Below, piece by piece: positions 1-8,231 of a stretch of DNA of 64,000 nucleotides (positions are counted from its first letter, which is position 1; every line of letters starts with the position of its first letter). This stretch comes from Streptococcus sp. oral taxon 058 str. F0407. Its GTDB lineage: Bacteria; Bacillota; Bacilli; Lactobacillales; Streptococcaceae. The stretch lies in assembly GCF_000235485.1 (NCBI RefSeq), contig NZ_JH378888.1, positions 403,616-467,615 on the forward strand. The letters run 5' to 3'. The notes below the pieces were generated by a model. That model saw only the letters and a list, made by a program, of their open reading frames with translations, did no database searches and was not told the origin of the DNA. A program made the position numbers and the translations under genes.

Positions 1-763
1 TAGCTGACACTCCCGCACTCAAGTAGATGTATGGCAAGTTTGTTGCTTCATCTTGAGCTTTGAAGAAGGCTGCTGCTTCTTCACGAGTATACACGATTTC
101 ACCATCGCCAAAACCTTCAACGTATTTGACATTAACTGGAACTTCAACTTTCAAGACATCGATATTGAAGCGTGGGTCTGAGAAGACCTTCATAGCACCG
201 ATAACCTTGTGTGGTTTCACTTTAGCGTACTCTGCAGAACCTGCGTCCGCAATCTTTTCATCGTAAGCAAGAATTTCAAGGAAGAAGGGAATGTCTTCTG
301 CCACACACTCAGAACCAATACGTTCGATGTAGGCTTGTTTTTGTTGATTGAGCTCGTCAGCGCTGTCTACATCGTAGTAAAGCAAGAACTTAACAGCATC
401 TGCACCTTGTTCCTTGATACGTTTTGCAGACCAAACATCCAAGCAGTCAGGCAAGCGTTTGGTGCTAGTTGTGTCGTAACCAGTTTTTTCATAGGCAAGG
501 AGAAGACCAGCATTTGCATCAAGCGCTTTTGTAGCTGGAAGTCCATACTCAGGGTCAAGGAGCATAGATGATGCGTATTTTGTCAATTCATCAGCTACTA
601 ATACTTTAAGTTCTTCCATTTGAGCGACAGTTGGTTCTTCTATTTGGTATTGAGCCATAAGGCGTTTCAAAGCACCACGTTGGTCAAAGGCAAGAGCTGA
701 GATGATTCCATTTTCATCTGAAAGTTTTTCTAAGCATGCACGTTTTTGTTCTGTTAAAGCCAT
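1..763 (-). CDS. lacD: tagatose-1,6-bisphosphate aldolase (3' end outside window)
   Basis: Cleaves tagatose 1,6-bisphosphate to dihydroxyacetone phosphate and glyceraldehyde 3-phosphate, the last step of the tagatose-6-phosphate pathway. The reading frame is open from an ATG at 763 to the window edge, about 254 of the family's roughly 325 residues. It carries the N-terminal signature FDQRGALK, and a lysine at residue 205 in the context VLKVEVPVN matches the known Schiff-base lysine of LacD. It follows lacC after one base, so it is in the same operon. The C-terminus is missing only because the window starts here; there is no sign of damage. Confidence 0.96.
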   Translation of the reverse strand, partial: MALTEQKRACLEKLSDENGIISALAFDQRGALKRLMAQYQIEEPTVAQMEELKVLVADELTKYASSMLLDPEYGLPATKALDANAGLLLAYEKTGYDTTSTKRLPDCLDVWSAKRIKEQGADAVKFLLYYDVDSADELNQQKQAYIERIGSECVAEDIPFFLEILAYDEKIADAGSAEYAKVKPHKVIGAMKVFSDPRFNIDVLKVEVPVNVKYVEGFGDGEIVYTREEAAAFFKAQDEATNLPYIYLSAGVSA

Positions 764-764
764 T

Positions 765-1694
765 TTATACCTCTTTTACTATTAATTGATCATATAAAGC
801 TTGATAGTTAGCCATATTGACATGACCTGTCATCTTTTCTTGGGCATTGAGCATACCAAGGACATTGGCCTTGATGAGGAGTTCTTGATCAGATTCCTTA
901 TGAAGAAGTCCTGAAGAAATTCCTGCCACAGTAGAATCTCCAGATCCAACTGGATTAACTACCTGAATTCTTGGAATATCTACCTTGTAGAAAGTATCAC
1001 CATGTTTGGCAAAGGCACCATTTGCACCAAGTGAAACGATAATCCATTCAATTCCTGCAAATAGAGGCTCTTGAAGGACTTCTTTTAATTCATTCAAATC
1101 CTCAGAAACTTCTCTTCCTAGAAGCTGAGACAATTCCTCATTATTTGGTTTGATTACTGTTGGTTTATGTGATGATTCAAGAACAGCCTGAAGAGCCGCA
1201 CCTGAGCAGTCTAGAACAACAGGTTTCTCTGCTTTATTAGCAAGTTCTACTAAGCTCGCATAGTAATCAACTGGAAGGCCAGCTGGAAGACTACCTGAGA
1301 TGGCTACTACTTCTACAGTGTCAAGAAGTTTCTCGAAATGAGCCAAGAAATCTTGACCTTCTTGTTCCAGAACTTCGGGCCCTTTTTCAAGGATTTCTGT
1401 TTGATTGTCTCCATGCAGAATAGCGATACAGTTACGAGTCTCTCCTTGAATTGAGAAGAAATCTTTCGTTACTTTATCATCGATATGTTCTACCAAGAAT
1501 TCACCAAGCTTGCCACCAACTAAACCAGTAGCAGCAACAGAATCACCAAATTCTGAAAGAACTCGCGTAACATTGAGCCCTTTACCACCAGCTGTCTTGG
1601 TCACGTCCACCACACGGTTGACAGTATCAATTTTCAATTCATCCAAAGGATAAGAAATATCAATGGATGGATTCATTGTGACTGTTAAAATCAT
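765..1694 (-). CDS. lacC: tagatose-6-phosphate kinase
   Basis: Phosphorylates tagatose 6-phosphate with ATP to tagatose 1,6-bisphosphate in the cytoplasm. At 309 residues it has the normal length for a PfkB/ribokinase-family sugar-phosphate kinase. The substrate loop GGKGLN is at residues 36-41. The anion-hole and catalytic segment GSGDS is at 250-254, with Asp253 as the expected base; GAGD is the commoner form and GSGD is typical of the LacC/FruK branch. It lies 10 bases after lacB and one base before lacD, so all three are almost certainly cotranscribed. Confidence 0.97.
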   Translation of the reverse strand: MILTVTMNPSIDISYPLDELKIDTVNRVVDVTKTAGGKGLNVTRVLSEFGDSVAATGLVGGKLGEFLVEHIDDKVTKDFFSIQGETRNCIAILHGDNQTEILEKGPEVLEQEGQDFLAHFEKLLDTVEVVAISGSLPAGLPVDYYASLVELANKAEKPVVLDCSGAALQAVLESSHKPTVIKPNNEELSQLLGREVSEDLNELKEVLQEPLFAGIEWIIVSLGANGAFAKHGDTFYKVDIPRIQVVNPVGSGDSTVAGISSGLLHKESDQELLIKANVLGMLNAQEKMTGHVNMANYQALYDQLIVKEV

Positions 1695-1704
1695 GCGTCA
1701 CCTC

Positions 1705-2220
1705 TTAGTCGTGGTATTCACCACGATCCCATTTTTCAAGGAATTCTGTAAAGAAGTTTGCATCTGCTTGATGAGCATTGTGAGTTTCAACATGCTCGAT
1801 TTTAGCAATCAATTTTTTGTTTTCTTCTGATGGTTTGTATTCAGCATTGATGAAAGCTTCGATGATATCGCACATAAGCAATTCACCAGTAATTTTACCA
1901 CCAAAACCGATAACGTTGGCATTCAATTGCTCTTTAGCATAAAGGGCTGTTGTCATATCACGAACCAAGGCAGAGCGTACACCTGGAACTTTGTTAACAG
2001 CGTTATTGATACCAACACCTGTACCACAGATACAAACCCCAAGATCAGCTTGGCCGCTAGTTACAGCTTCACCAACTTTTTTACCAAAGATTGGGTAGTG
2101 TGTTCGCGCATGATCGTAAGTACCAAAGTCAATGACTTCATGTCCTTTTGATTTCAAAAATTCTGAAACCGCCATTTTTTCATCTGTTACGATGTGGTCA
2201 CATCCGATTGCAATTCTCAT
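1705..2220 (-). CDS. lacB: galactose-6-phosphate isomerase subunit LacB
   Basis: With LacA it forms the heteromeric enzyme that converts galactose 6-phosphate to tagatose 6-phosphate. The 171-residue protein has the RpiB/LacAB fold, with an N-terminal GCDH strand-loop and the phosphate-binding segment CGTGVGI around residues 67-73. LacB carries the active-site residues in this family, whereas LacA is the shorter partner. The gap to lacA is 148 bases, unusually large for this pair, and is filled by a BOX-like repeat. No promoter motif was recognised in that gap. Confidence 0.97.
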   Translation of the reverse strand: MRIAIGCDHIVTDEKMAVSEFLKSKGHEVIDFGTYDHARTHYPIFGKKVGEAVTSGQADLGVCICGTGVGINNAVNKVPGVRSALVRDMTTALYAKEQLNANVIGFGGKITGELLMCDIIEAFINAEYKPSEENKKLIAKIEHVETHNAHQADANFFTEFLEKWDRGEYHD

Positions 2221-2267
2221 TAGTTATTCCCTCCAATTAATTGTATAAATCTAAAATCATTTATCCT

Positions 2268-2369
2268 TACTCAATAAAAATCAAGATTAGCTTAGGAAGC
2301 GAGCTGCGAGCATAACTGAAGTTAGCTAAGGCGAGCTGACAACAGATTATCTTGATTTTTGAAGAGTAT
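2268..2369. repeat. BOX-like (boxA-boxC type) intergenic repeat between lacA and lacB
   Basis: About 102 bases with near-complementary ends: 13 matching bases around AAAAATCAAGAT / ATCTTGATTTTT, plus a further TACTC / GAGTA match at the tips. Read on the minus strand it begins ATACTCTTC-AAAATC, has a GTCAGC.CGCCTT segment like the core of boxA (the target of the BOXA1R primer), and ends GCTTCCTA...TTTTTATTGAGTA like boxC. There is no obvious boxB unit. The boxA end overlaps the lacA stop codon at 2369-2371. The match is from memory of the pneumococcal consensus, so the assignment is probable rather than certain. Confidence 0.72.
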
Positions 2370-2794
2370 TAGCACATTTTGTTCAACATGTCGACACGAA
2401 TCTGGTGACGTCCACCGTCGTATTTACCATTAACAAAACCTTTAGCAATGTTTTTGGCCAATTCATCACCAACAAGTTGTGCACCCATAGTGATCATACG
2501 TGAGTTGTTGTGTCCACGAGTCATATAGGCTGAACGTTCATCTGAAACTTCTGCAGCAACCATTCCTTTGATTTTAGTTGCAACCATGAAAGGACCAGCA
2601 CCATAAGCGTCAATCACGATACCAAGATTTTGTTCTTCTTTGTTTACTTCTGCAGCAACAGCAAGAGTCACATCAACAAAATCTTGACCTTCAGCTGTAA
2701 CATCCACAACGTGGAAGTTTTCTTTTTCCAAGAAGTCTTTCACAACTTCTTTCAATCTCAAACCTGCAGCATCTGCACCGATAACAATAGACAT
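2369..2794 (-). CDS. lacA: galactose-6-phosphate isomerase subunit LacA
   Basis: Smaller subunit (141 residues) of galactose-6-phosphate isomerase, first gene of the lacABCD operon. It begins [15 protein letters not shown], a typical RpiB/LacA nucleotide-like fold start, and ends in the short NKMC tail usual for streptococcal LacA. The ATG at 2794 is preceded by a strong AAGGAG site seven bases upstream. A promoter and LacR-like operators lie 220-260 bases further upstream. The stop codon falls inside the end of a BOX-like repeat, so the last codons and the repeat boundary coincide. Confidence 0.97.
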   Translation of the reverse strand: MSIVIGADAAGLRLKEVVKDFLEKENFHVVDVTAEGQDFVDVTLAVAAEVNKEEQNLGIVIDAYGAGPFMVATKIKGMVAAEVSDERSAYMTRGHNNSRMITMGAQLVGDELAKNIAKGFVNGKYDGGRHQIRVDMLNKMC

Positions 2795-2985
2795 ATTGTA
2801 TACTCCTTTTTATTATTCTAGGCTAGTAAAGACTTTTATAGCTAGTATTATAAGTACAAAAGGCTTTCTAGCAGTTTATTGACAACTTAATTGAATAAGC
2901 TGTTCGATAGCTTATCCAAGTCTAGGAAATCAAGGTCCTAGAAATGATACTCCCTCAATCAGAAAGAATATAACAAGTGATTGTT

Positions 2986-3075
2986 TGTTTGTTGCAAACA
3001 TCATTTGTTGCTTACAAACATAATATACTCCTATTTTACGCAAAAGTCAACAGTAAATGTTTGTTTCTGTGTTTT
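2986..3075 (-). promoter_or_regulatory. lacABCD promoter with LacR-like operators
   Basis: On the minus strand TTGACT (3045-3050) and TATATT (3022-3027) are 17 bases apart. Downstream is an inverted repeat TGTTTG-N3-CAAACA (2986-3000) and a second, weaker one at about 3004-3020. An AAACAAACA block sits just upstream of the -35. LacR, the DeoR-family repressor of streptococcal lac operons, binds TGTTT-rich sites, so this is its likely target. The repressor gene is not in the window. Confidence 0.75.
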
Positions 3076-3087
3076 TTTTTAAAAAAA

Positions 3088-3984
3088 TTATAAGATTTCG
3101 ATCTCAAAACCAATCTGATCGACTTCACCTGCTTCTAAGAGACGAACATTCTTTTTATCTTCTAAATGATTTCCTTCTTCAAGTGAAGTTGATAAGCCTG
3201 ACCAGGGTTCAAAAGCGATGAAAGGACCTTTATTTAGGGTAGACCAAATGATGAGATTAGGAAACTCTTGGAAGTTTACTTTCAATCCCTTCTCATGCTT
3301 CCGCGAACGGAGCGCAATTGTTCTAGATTGCAACTCATCAAGTGTCACTGCATCAACATTGAATAGTTCGTAACTGAGATCAACTTTATTTTGAGAAACC
3401 AACCATGAACTCCTATCTTGGAAGTCTAAGAGTCCAGTTTCTGGGAAAGGACGAGGAACAGAGCAAGTCTCTTCTTTTTCAAACTCCAAATAGTAATCTT
3501 CATAAACCTCATCATCAAGTAGAGGACAATTAAATCCTGGATGTCCTCCTATGAAGAATGGCATGACTTTATTCGTTTCTTTGTTGAAAATCTTGTATTG
3601 AGTACGAACAGTCTTGCCGGTCACTAGATAAGTGATTTCAAGACGGAAATGATAAGGATAGTTTTGATAAGTATTCTCATCATCTTCGATCGCAAAAGTT
3701 ACACTATTTTCTGTTTGGTCAACTAATTCAAATTCATTTTTACGGACTAAACCATGACGCGGAATGCTTCCTTTTGTTTCCGTCTCATCTGCATGACTAT
3801 AGAAGGCTGTATCCTCTCTCAAAGAGCCACAGATTGGAAAAAGTACAGGAGCTTGTCCACTCCAATAGGTGGCATCTCCTTGCCACAAGTACTCAATGCC
3901 ATCTCGGTCTTTGATCGATGACAATGCGCCACCTAAGGTTTTAAACTGGACCGTTAACTGGTCTGATTTTACTTCAATTACCAT
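3088..3984 (-). CDS. lacX: LacX-type aldose 1-epimerase family protein
   Basis: A galactose-mutarotase-superfamily protein of the LacX branch, commonly found with lac operons; the exact substrate is not settled, and a sugar or sugar-phosphate epimerase role is likely. Visible family segments are RHGLVRK, IGGHPGFN and FEPW near the C-terminus. The start at 3984 (298 residues) is preferred over a TTG at 3996 because the bases between them form the ribosome binding site (GGAG seven bases before the ATG). It is separated from gatC by a terminator-like hairpin, and the lac promoter starts about 40 bases after its stop. Confidence 0.88.
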   Translation of the reverse strand: MVIEVKSDQLTVQFKTLGGALSSIKDRDGIEYLWQGDATYWSGQAPVLFPICGSLREDTAFYSHADETETKGSIPRHGLVRKNEFELVDQTENSVTFAIEDDENTYQNYPYHFRLEITYLVTGKTVRTQYKIFNKETNKVMPFFIGGHPGFNCPLLDDEVYEDYYLEFEKEETCSVPRPFPETGLLDFQDRSSWLVSQNKVDLSYELFNVDAVTLDELQSRTIALRSRKHEKGLKVNFQEFPNLIIWSTLNKGPFIAFEPWSGLSTSLEEGNHLEDKKNVRLLEAGEVDQIGFEIEIL

Positions 3985-4009
3985 AATGTTCTCCAACTAT
4001 TTTTAGATT

Positions 4010-4066
4010 TTTATATAAAAAACTAGGTTGCCACTCCCAATGTCGGAAATTGACAACCTAGTTTTC
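4010..4066 (-). terminator. hairpin terminator between gatC and lacX
   Basis: Perfect 12-base inverted repeat AAAACTAGGTTG (4019-4030) / CAACCTAGTTTT (4054-4065), followed on the minus strand by a run of T. It sits in the 107-base gap after gatC, so it should reduce or end readthrough from gatABC into lacX. Confidence 0.8.
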
Positions 4067-4091
4067 ACAATTTACATTTTATAGGAGCGAA

Positions 4092-5567
4092 TTATTTAGC
4101 ATTTGCTGCGTATTCTTCGTTACGTTTGATCATTTGTTTTCTATACCAAGCAAAGATACCTACATAGAATACAAGGAAGGCTGCTGCACCAAGGATTGCT
4201 TTGATATCACCTGTTGTAGCATTACCGATTGCCCAACCAAATAGTTTTTCGATTGGTCCTTCAAGAGTTGAGTGAGTGATCAATTGAGTTTGGCTCACAC
4301 CTTCTGGGAAGGCACCTACACCTTTCGCAAGTTCAGTTGCAAATGGAGCGATAAGAGTACCTGAAAGAAGGAAGAGAGGCAACAAGAGTGTTCCGAAGAT
4401 AATCATACGGAGCAATTTACCACGTGTAACAACCAAGAGAGCTGGAGTTACACCCATAGCAATGATACCTGCAAGTGGCAAGATACCATTTCCGACGTTT
4501 GAAAGAAGCACTGCTTCTACTAGCATGATTGGAGCAAGTACGTTGGCACAAGCCCAGATTTCCGCACGACCAGCGATGAAAGGCCAGTCAAGACCGATGT
4601 TGAATTTACGTCCTTGAAGACGTTTAGTAGCAACGTTTGTAATACCTTGTGAAAGTGGTTCTACAGCTGCGATGAACCAAGATCCGATAAGTGAGAAGAG
4701 TTCCAAGCAGACACCGGCGGTCAAACCAAGGCTCAACCAACCTTTAATAACAAGTTCCCATTTATCGGCTCCTTCTACACCAGCAACTGGGTGTGGAGTT
4801 CCCATCAAACCAATAACGATACCAAGGATAAAACCGATGAAGAATTTAGATCCCCAGAAACCGATTTTCTTGTTCAATTTTGCAGCATCAAAGTCGTATT
4901 TATCAAGACCTGGCAATACTTTATCGAAGATCTTATCCAAAACCATGATAACCGGGTTCATCATGTAGTTCATGTGAGTTGAAGTCATTGGTGATGAACT
5001 TGGTGCATTAAGAAGGTCGTCGAATGTTGGTTTCATCAAGTCAGAGTTGATGATTTTCAAAACACCTACAAGGACAACTGCTGCAGTTGCGATGAAAAGT
5101 GAAACTCCTTGGCTAACACCATTGTTGTCTGCATACCATTTGATCAAAAGACCAGTGATTGACAAGTGCCAGATATCAAAGATATCGACGTCCAGTGTGT
5201 CCGTTTTCTTCATTGCAAGCATCACAACGTTGACAATCAACATCACAAGCAAGAAGTAAAGTGTCCATGCAGAACCCCAAGTGATGGTTGCAAGTGGTGC
5301 CCAACCAACGTCAGTGATGTTCAATTGGATACCAGTGTTTTCAACGAATTTCGCAAGAGATGCTGAGAAAGCTCCGTTGAGCATACCGATGATAGCACCG
5401 ATACCAGTAAGAGCGATGGCAAGTTTGATACCACCTTCAAGCGCTTTGGAGAATTTCACTCCAAAAAGTAGAGCCAATACTGTCAAGATGATCAGCATGA
5501 TGATAGGACCACCCATTTCCAAGACTGGCTTGAAAATCTTATTGGCTAGTTCGATAATGACATCCAT
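4092..5567 (-). CDS. gatC: PTS system IIC component, galactitol (Gat) family
   Basis: Membrane-embedded sugar-translocating subunit of a Gat-family phosphotransferase system, 491 residues, with about ten to twelve hydrophobic segments. The segment GTPHPVAGVEG and the long soluble loop around residues 190-240 are typical of GatC-like proteins. The linkage to lacX and lacABCD suggests the real substrate is galactose or galactitol delivered as the 6-phosphate. It is preceded by gatB (44-base gap) and gatA in the order A-B-C. The family is secure; the substrate is inferred from the neighbours. Confidence 0.9.
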   Translation of the reverse strand: MDVIIELANKIFKPVLEMGGPIIMLIILTVLALLFGVKFSKALEGGIKLAIALTGIGAIIGMLNGAFSASLAKFVENTGIQLNITDVGWAPLATITWGSAWTLYFLLVMLIVNVVMLAMKKTDTLDVDIFDIWHLSITGLLIKWYADNNGVSQGVSLFIATAAVVLVGVLKIINSDLMKPTFDDLLNAPSSSPMTSTHMNYMMNPVIMVLDKIFDKVLPGLDKYDFDAAKLNKKIGFWGSKFFIGFILGIVIGLMGTPHPVAGVEGADKWELVIKGWLSLGLTAGVCLELFSLIGSWFIAAVEPLSQGITNVATKRLQGRKFNIGLDWPFIAGRAEIWACANVLAPIMLVEAVLLSNVGNGILPLAGIIAMGVTPALLVVTRGKLLRMIIFGTLLLPLFLLSGTLIAPFATELAKGVGAFPEGVSQTQLITHSTLEGPIEKLFGWAIGNATTGDIKAILGAAAFLVFYVGIFAWYRKQMIKRNEEYAANAK

Positions 5568-5611
5568 AATAGTTCCTCCCTTTATTTTTATGGAATCTTA
5601 CAAAATAATAA

Positions 5612-5917
5612 TTAACTTAGTCCGTGTTCTTTGATAGCTGCCTCAATATTGTCAAATACTGGAGCGCTCATTGCTGGAATACGGAACAAGATTGGTCCAG
5701 CTTCAATCACTGGAATCCCTGGTTCAAAACCAAGGTCAGTTGCAGCGATTGGTGTAAAGATATCATATCCTTTGATAAGATCTTCATTCACATCTTTTAC
5801 CATAACTGCATCGCAGTGAACATCGTACCCGCGGTTTGCGAGTTCTTCTTCAAGAGCACTTTTGATTTGGTGACTTGAGTTTACACCTGCACCGCAGGCA
5901 GCGAGAATTTTAATCAT
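5612..5917 (-). CDS. gatB: PTS system IIB component, galactitol family
   Basis: Small cytoplasmic phosphocarrier (101 residues) that passes phosphate from IIA to the sugar on IIC. The N-terminal loop MIKILAACGAGVNSS contains the expected phospho-cysteine at residue 8, followed by a PTS_IIB P-loop-like turn. The length and the Cys position fit the GatB/lactose-like IIB fold. It lies 37 bases after gatA and 44 before gatC, consistent with one transcript. Confidence 0.93.
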   Translation of the reverse strand: MIKILAACGAGVNSSHQIKSALEEELANRGYDVHCDAVMVKDVNEDLIKGYDIFTPIAATDLGFEPGIPVIEAGPILFRIPAMSAPVFDNIEAAIKEHGLS

Positions 5918-5954
5918 TAGGATTTCCTCCGATTTTATTTTTTAATATACAAGA

Positions 5955-6431
5955 TTAAGCTGTTGCTTCAGAGATATAAGCATAAAGTTTTTCTGGTTCA
6001 GAAATTTTTGATAAATCTTCCAGATGGCCATTTCCTGTGAAAAAGTCCATCAACTGAGCAAGAATATTTGTTTGACTCGAACTTGAATTGTTAATGATAA
6101 AGAAGAGTAGAGATACTTCCACTTCTCTATCAGGAACAATCATATTGTGAAAAGTTACTGGTTTTTCTAATCGAACAACCACCACTTTCTCAGCTAGATT
6201 ATGAACAATATCTGTATGAGGAATCGCTACATTTGGCAAGTCCTTCCCCAGAAATTCCATGTCTAAGCCAGTTGGAAATGACTTTTCACGCGTGATCAAG
6301 GCTTCACGATAAGTTGGAGTCACGATTTTTCGTTCTTCCAATAAGGTTGCTACCTGATCAAAGAGTTGTTCTTGATTATCCGCTTCTAAGCAAAACACGA
6401 GGTCTTTGTCAAAGAAATGATCTAATCCCAT
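5955..6431 (-). CDS. gatA: PTS system IIA component, fructose/galactitol family
   Basis: First gene of the gatABC unit; a 158-residue EIIA of the fructose/mannitol/Ntr type that accepts phosphate from HPr. The active-site histidine is in NVAIPHTD at about residue 72. The start at 6431 has a GAAGGG ribosome binding site. A promoter overlapped by a perfect cre site lies 40-70 bases upstream, so carbon catabolite control by CcpA is expected. GatA normally acts only with the B and C proteins encoded immediately downstream. Confidence 0.93.
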   Translation of the reverse strand: MGLDHFFDKDLVFCLEADNQEQLFDQVATLLEERKIVTPTYREALITREKSFPTGLDMEFLGKDLPNVAIPHTDIVHNLAEKVVVVRLEKPVTFHNMIVPDREVEVSLLFFIINNSSSSQTNILAQLMDFFTGNGHLEDLSKISEPEKLYAYISEATA

Positions 6432-6468
6432 AACAGTTTCCCTTCTTTCAATTAACTTTTACTTTATA

Positions 6469-6499
6469 AGTATAACAGCATCTATGAAATCGTTGTCAA
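6469..6499 (-). promoter_or_regulatory. gat operon promoter with embedded cre site
   Basis: On the minus strand TTGACA (6494-6499) and TATACT (6469-6474) are 19 bases apart. The 14-mer TGACAACGATTTCA (6485-6498) fits the CcpA consensus TGWNANCGNTNWCA at every defined position and overlaps the -35 box, a position expected to repress. An AAACAAA-rich block lies just upstream of the -35, as at the lac promoter. Confidence 0.82.
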
Positions 6500-6606
6500 T
6501 ACTTTTTGTTTTATTTTGTTTCTTTTTTGTTGATTGTGTTTTTTTAATTAATTACAATCATTATCAAACAATCTTTTTAAATTCTATTTTCGTGCATTTC
6601 AAACAA

Positions 6607-6630
6607 AAAAAGACCAAAATGGGTCTTTTT
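6607..6630 (-). terminator. terminator of the tar-lic operon
   Basis: AAAAAGACC / GGTCTTTTT inverted repeat (9 bases) with a 6-base loop, 21 bases beyond the licC stop and followed by T on the minus strand. Confidence 0.88.
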
Positions 6631-6650
6631 GTTACTAATTCTAATGTTAT

Positions 6651-7340
6651 TTAGTTAATGGAAGATAAAATTTCTTCTAGCTTTTGATAGTCCTTGACAC
6701 TATCGATTTCATAGATGCTGTTACCTTCTAATTCTTCGACATACACATCTAGTTCTTTAATGTTATCTTTAACCATGTTATCCCAATAGAGATCAACAAA
6801 TTCGCCGCTTGCATAAGCTTTGTCAATAAAGCCAACAATCTTTTCTGCAGTTGGAGCATCCCAGAATGATACGCCGCTCAGAATACGACCAGCCTTGCTA
6901 TCAACGATGATGTCTTGAACTTTATAGTCATCACTATAAACCAAGAACCATTCATTCTCACAGTCTTCACGATAAACACTGAAATAGGTCGAACGTTTAA
7001 GATCGTTTCTAAACATATTTTTGAAAAGATAGTTATCCGCATCAATCACATAGCTGTTAGCCAAGTCTTCTTTAACGAGATAAAGTGAGTAAAAGTTGTT
7101 GTAATCTGCATACTTGTCGTTGAAGACTAAACGAACACCATATTTTTCTTTTAGGTAGTCAAATTGTTCTTTGAGGTATCCGACAACGATGATAATCTCA
7201 TCAATTCCTCTCTCTTTCAAAAACTCGATTTGGTATTCTACCAAGGGTTTTTGATTAACCCTAACCAAAGCTTTTGGGGTATTTTCAGTCATAGGGCGCA
7301 GACGAGTTCCTAAGCCCGCTGCTAAAATAATCGCTTTCAC
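6651..7340 (-). CDS. licC: CTP:phosphocholine cytidylyltransferase
   Basis: Makes CDP-choline from CTP and phosphocholine for attachment of phosphocholine to teichoic acids. The 229-residue protein is a nucleotidyltransferase with the N-terminal motif LAAGLGTRLRPMT followed by the KAL lysine, the CTP site of this family. The length is the same as pneumococcal LicC. It is the last gene of tarI-tarJ-licA-licB-licC, 11 bases after licB, and is followed by a clear terminator. The acceptor side (IDADNYLF) fits phosphocholine-type enzymes. Confidence 0.96.
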   Translation of the reverse strand: MKAIILAAGLGTRLRPMTENTPKALVRVNQKPLVEYQIEFLKERGIDEIIIVVGYLKEQFDYLKEKYGVRLVFNDKYADYNNFYSLYLVKEDLANSYVIDADNYLFKNMFRNDLKRSTYFSVYREDCENEWFLVYSDDYKVQDIIVDSKAGRILSGVSFWDAPTAEKIVGFIDKAYASGEFVDLYWDNMVKDNIKELDVYVEELEGNSIYEIDSVKDYQKLEEILSSIN

Positions 7341-7351
7341 ACGAATCTCCT

Positions 7352-8230
7352 TTATTCTTTAATAATAATATAAACACCAGCCATGACAACAAGCGATGTA
7401 ATAATGGTCACCATATCGAGTGGTGTACCTAAAAGCATTGCTGAGAACAATACTGTCCATACGACATAGCTTACGTTCAAACCAGTTGCTTTTGCAGGTT
7501 GTAAACGGTTGATAGCAATGTAGTAAGCTAAGTAAGAAATCATATTACATGCTGCAAAGACTAACATCAAACCGAGCAATTGTCCATCTGCTACTTCTGC
7601 AAATGAATGATGAGAAAAAAGTACAATGACAAGGTATGACAAGAATGAGGTTACTTGGCGGATTAACAAGGCTTCAATTTCACTTAATTCACTTTCCATA
7701 GCATAGGAACTAAGAACACTTTCACTTCCCCAAGCGATGGCACAAACTAATGCACAAAGGATTCCGATATAAAAAGAATTAACCTGCTCAACTTTGTAAG
7801 TCTGGGCAATAATACCAGCGATAATCAACAAAATACCAAAGACAGTATTCTTAGATATCTTGTGTTTCAAAATGAAAAATGCTAGCAAAACAGAAACTGC
7901 TGGGTAGATAGCTGATACTGAAGACGCAAGAGAACTACCAATATATTTAACCGCATAAAGATTGGCCTGCATGCCAATAGGTCCAGCTAGCAAGGCACCG
8001 ATAATAACACTGACATTTCGGATATTTAGGAAAATTGAAAAGCGAACTTTCCCTTCTTTTACCAAAAGAAAAGCTAACAAGATAAAGATACTCAAGAAAT
8101 CATGAGCAGCTGCCACCACAAAAGGAGAAAGATTGGTAAAAACTGAAAAGATATAAGAACTGATTGTCAGACCTAGCCCCCAGAAGATCCCTGAGAGCAG
8201 ACCGAAAGAAACACCATTTTTATTCTTCAT
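7352..8230 (-). CDS. licB: choline permease, EamA/DMT family
   Basis: Imports choline across the cytoplasmic membrane for the LicA kinase. The roughly 292-residue protein has ten predicted hydrophobic helices in two EamA repeats, the drug/metabolite-transporter topology of LicB. The start at ATG 8230 is chosen because GGAGG lies at the right spacing; an upstream in-frame ATG at 8242 would overlap licA and lacks a site. The licA stop at 8232 is almost fused to it, indicating translational coupling. Confidence 0.94.
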   Translation of the reverse strand: MKNKNGVSFGLLSGIFWGLGLTISSYIFSVFTNLSPFVVAAAHDFLSIFILLAFLLVKEGKVRFSIFLNIRNVSVIIGALLAGPIGMQANLYAVKYIGSSLASSVSAIYPAVSVLLAFFILKHKISKNTVFGILLIIAGIIAQTYKVEQVNSFYIGILCALVCAIAWGSESVLSSYAMESELSEIEALLIRQVTSFLSYLVIVLFSHHSFAEVADGQLLGLMLVFAACNMISYLAYYIAINRLQPAKATGLNVSYVVWTVLFSAMLLGTPLDMVTIITSLVVMAGVYIIIKE

Positions 8231-8231
8231 C

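Noticed and set aside
3022-3050. A cre site in the lacABCD promoter around TTTTGCGTAAAA
   Set aside because: It has the central CG but lacks the flanking A and T/TG and CA positions of the CcpA consensus.
3985-3996. N-terminal extensions from TTG/GTG for lacX, and likewise tarJ (10146), topA (48533), TPR gene (26139) and dprA (49562)
   Set aside because: In each case the extension contains the ribosome binding site or promoter of the true start and departs from the usual family N-terminus.
4672-5634. Several open frames of 60-120 codons on the plus strand opposite gatC and gatB
   Set aside because: They are frame shadows of well-recognised genes, have no ribosome binding sites and no family resemblance. 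The same applies to the frames opposite smc, lepA, leuA, recN and tex.
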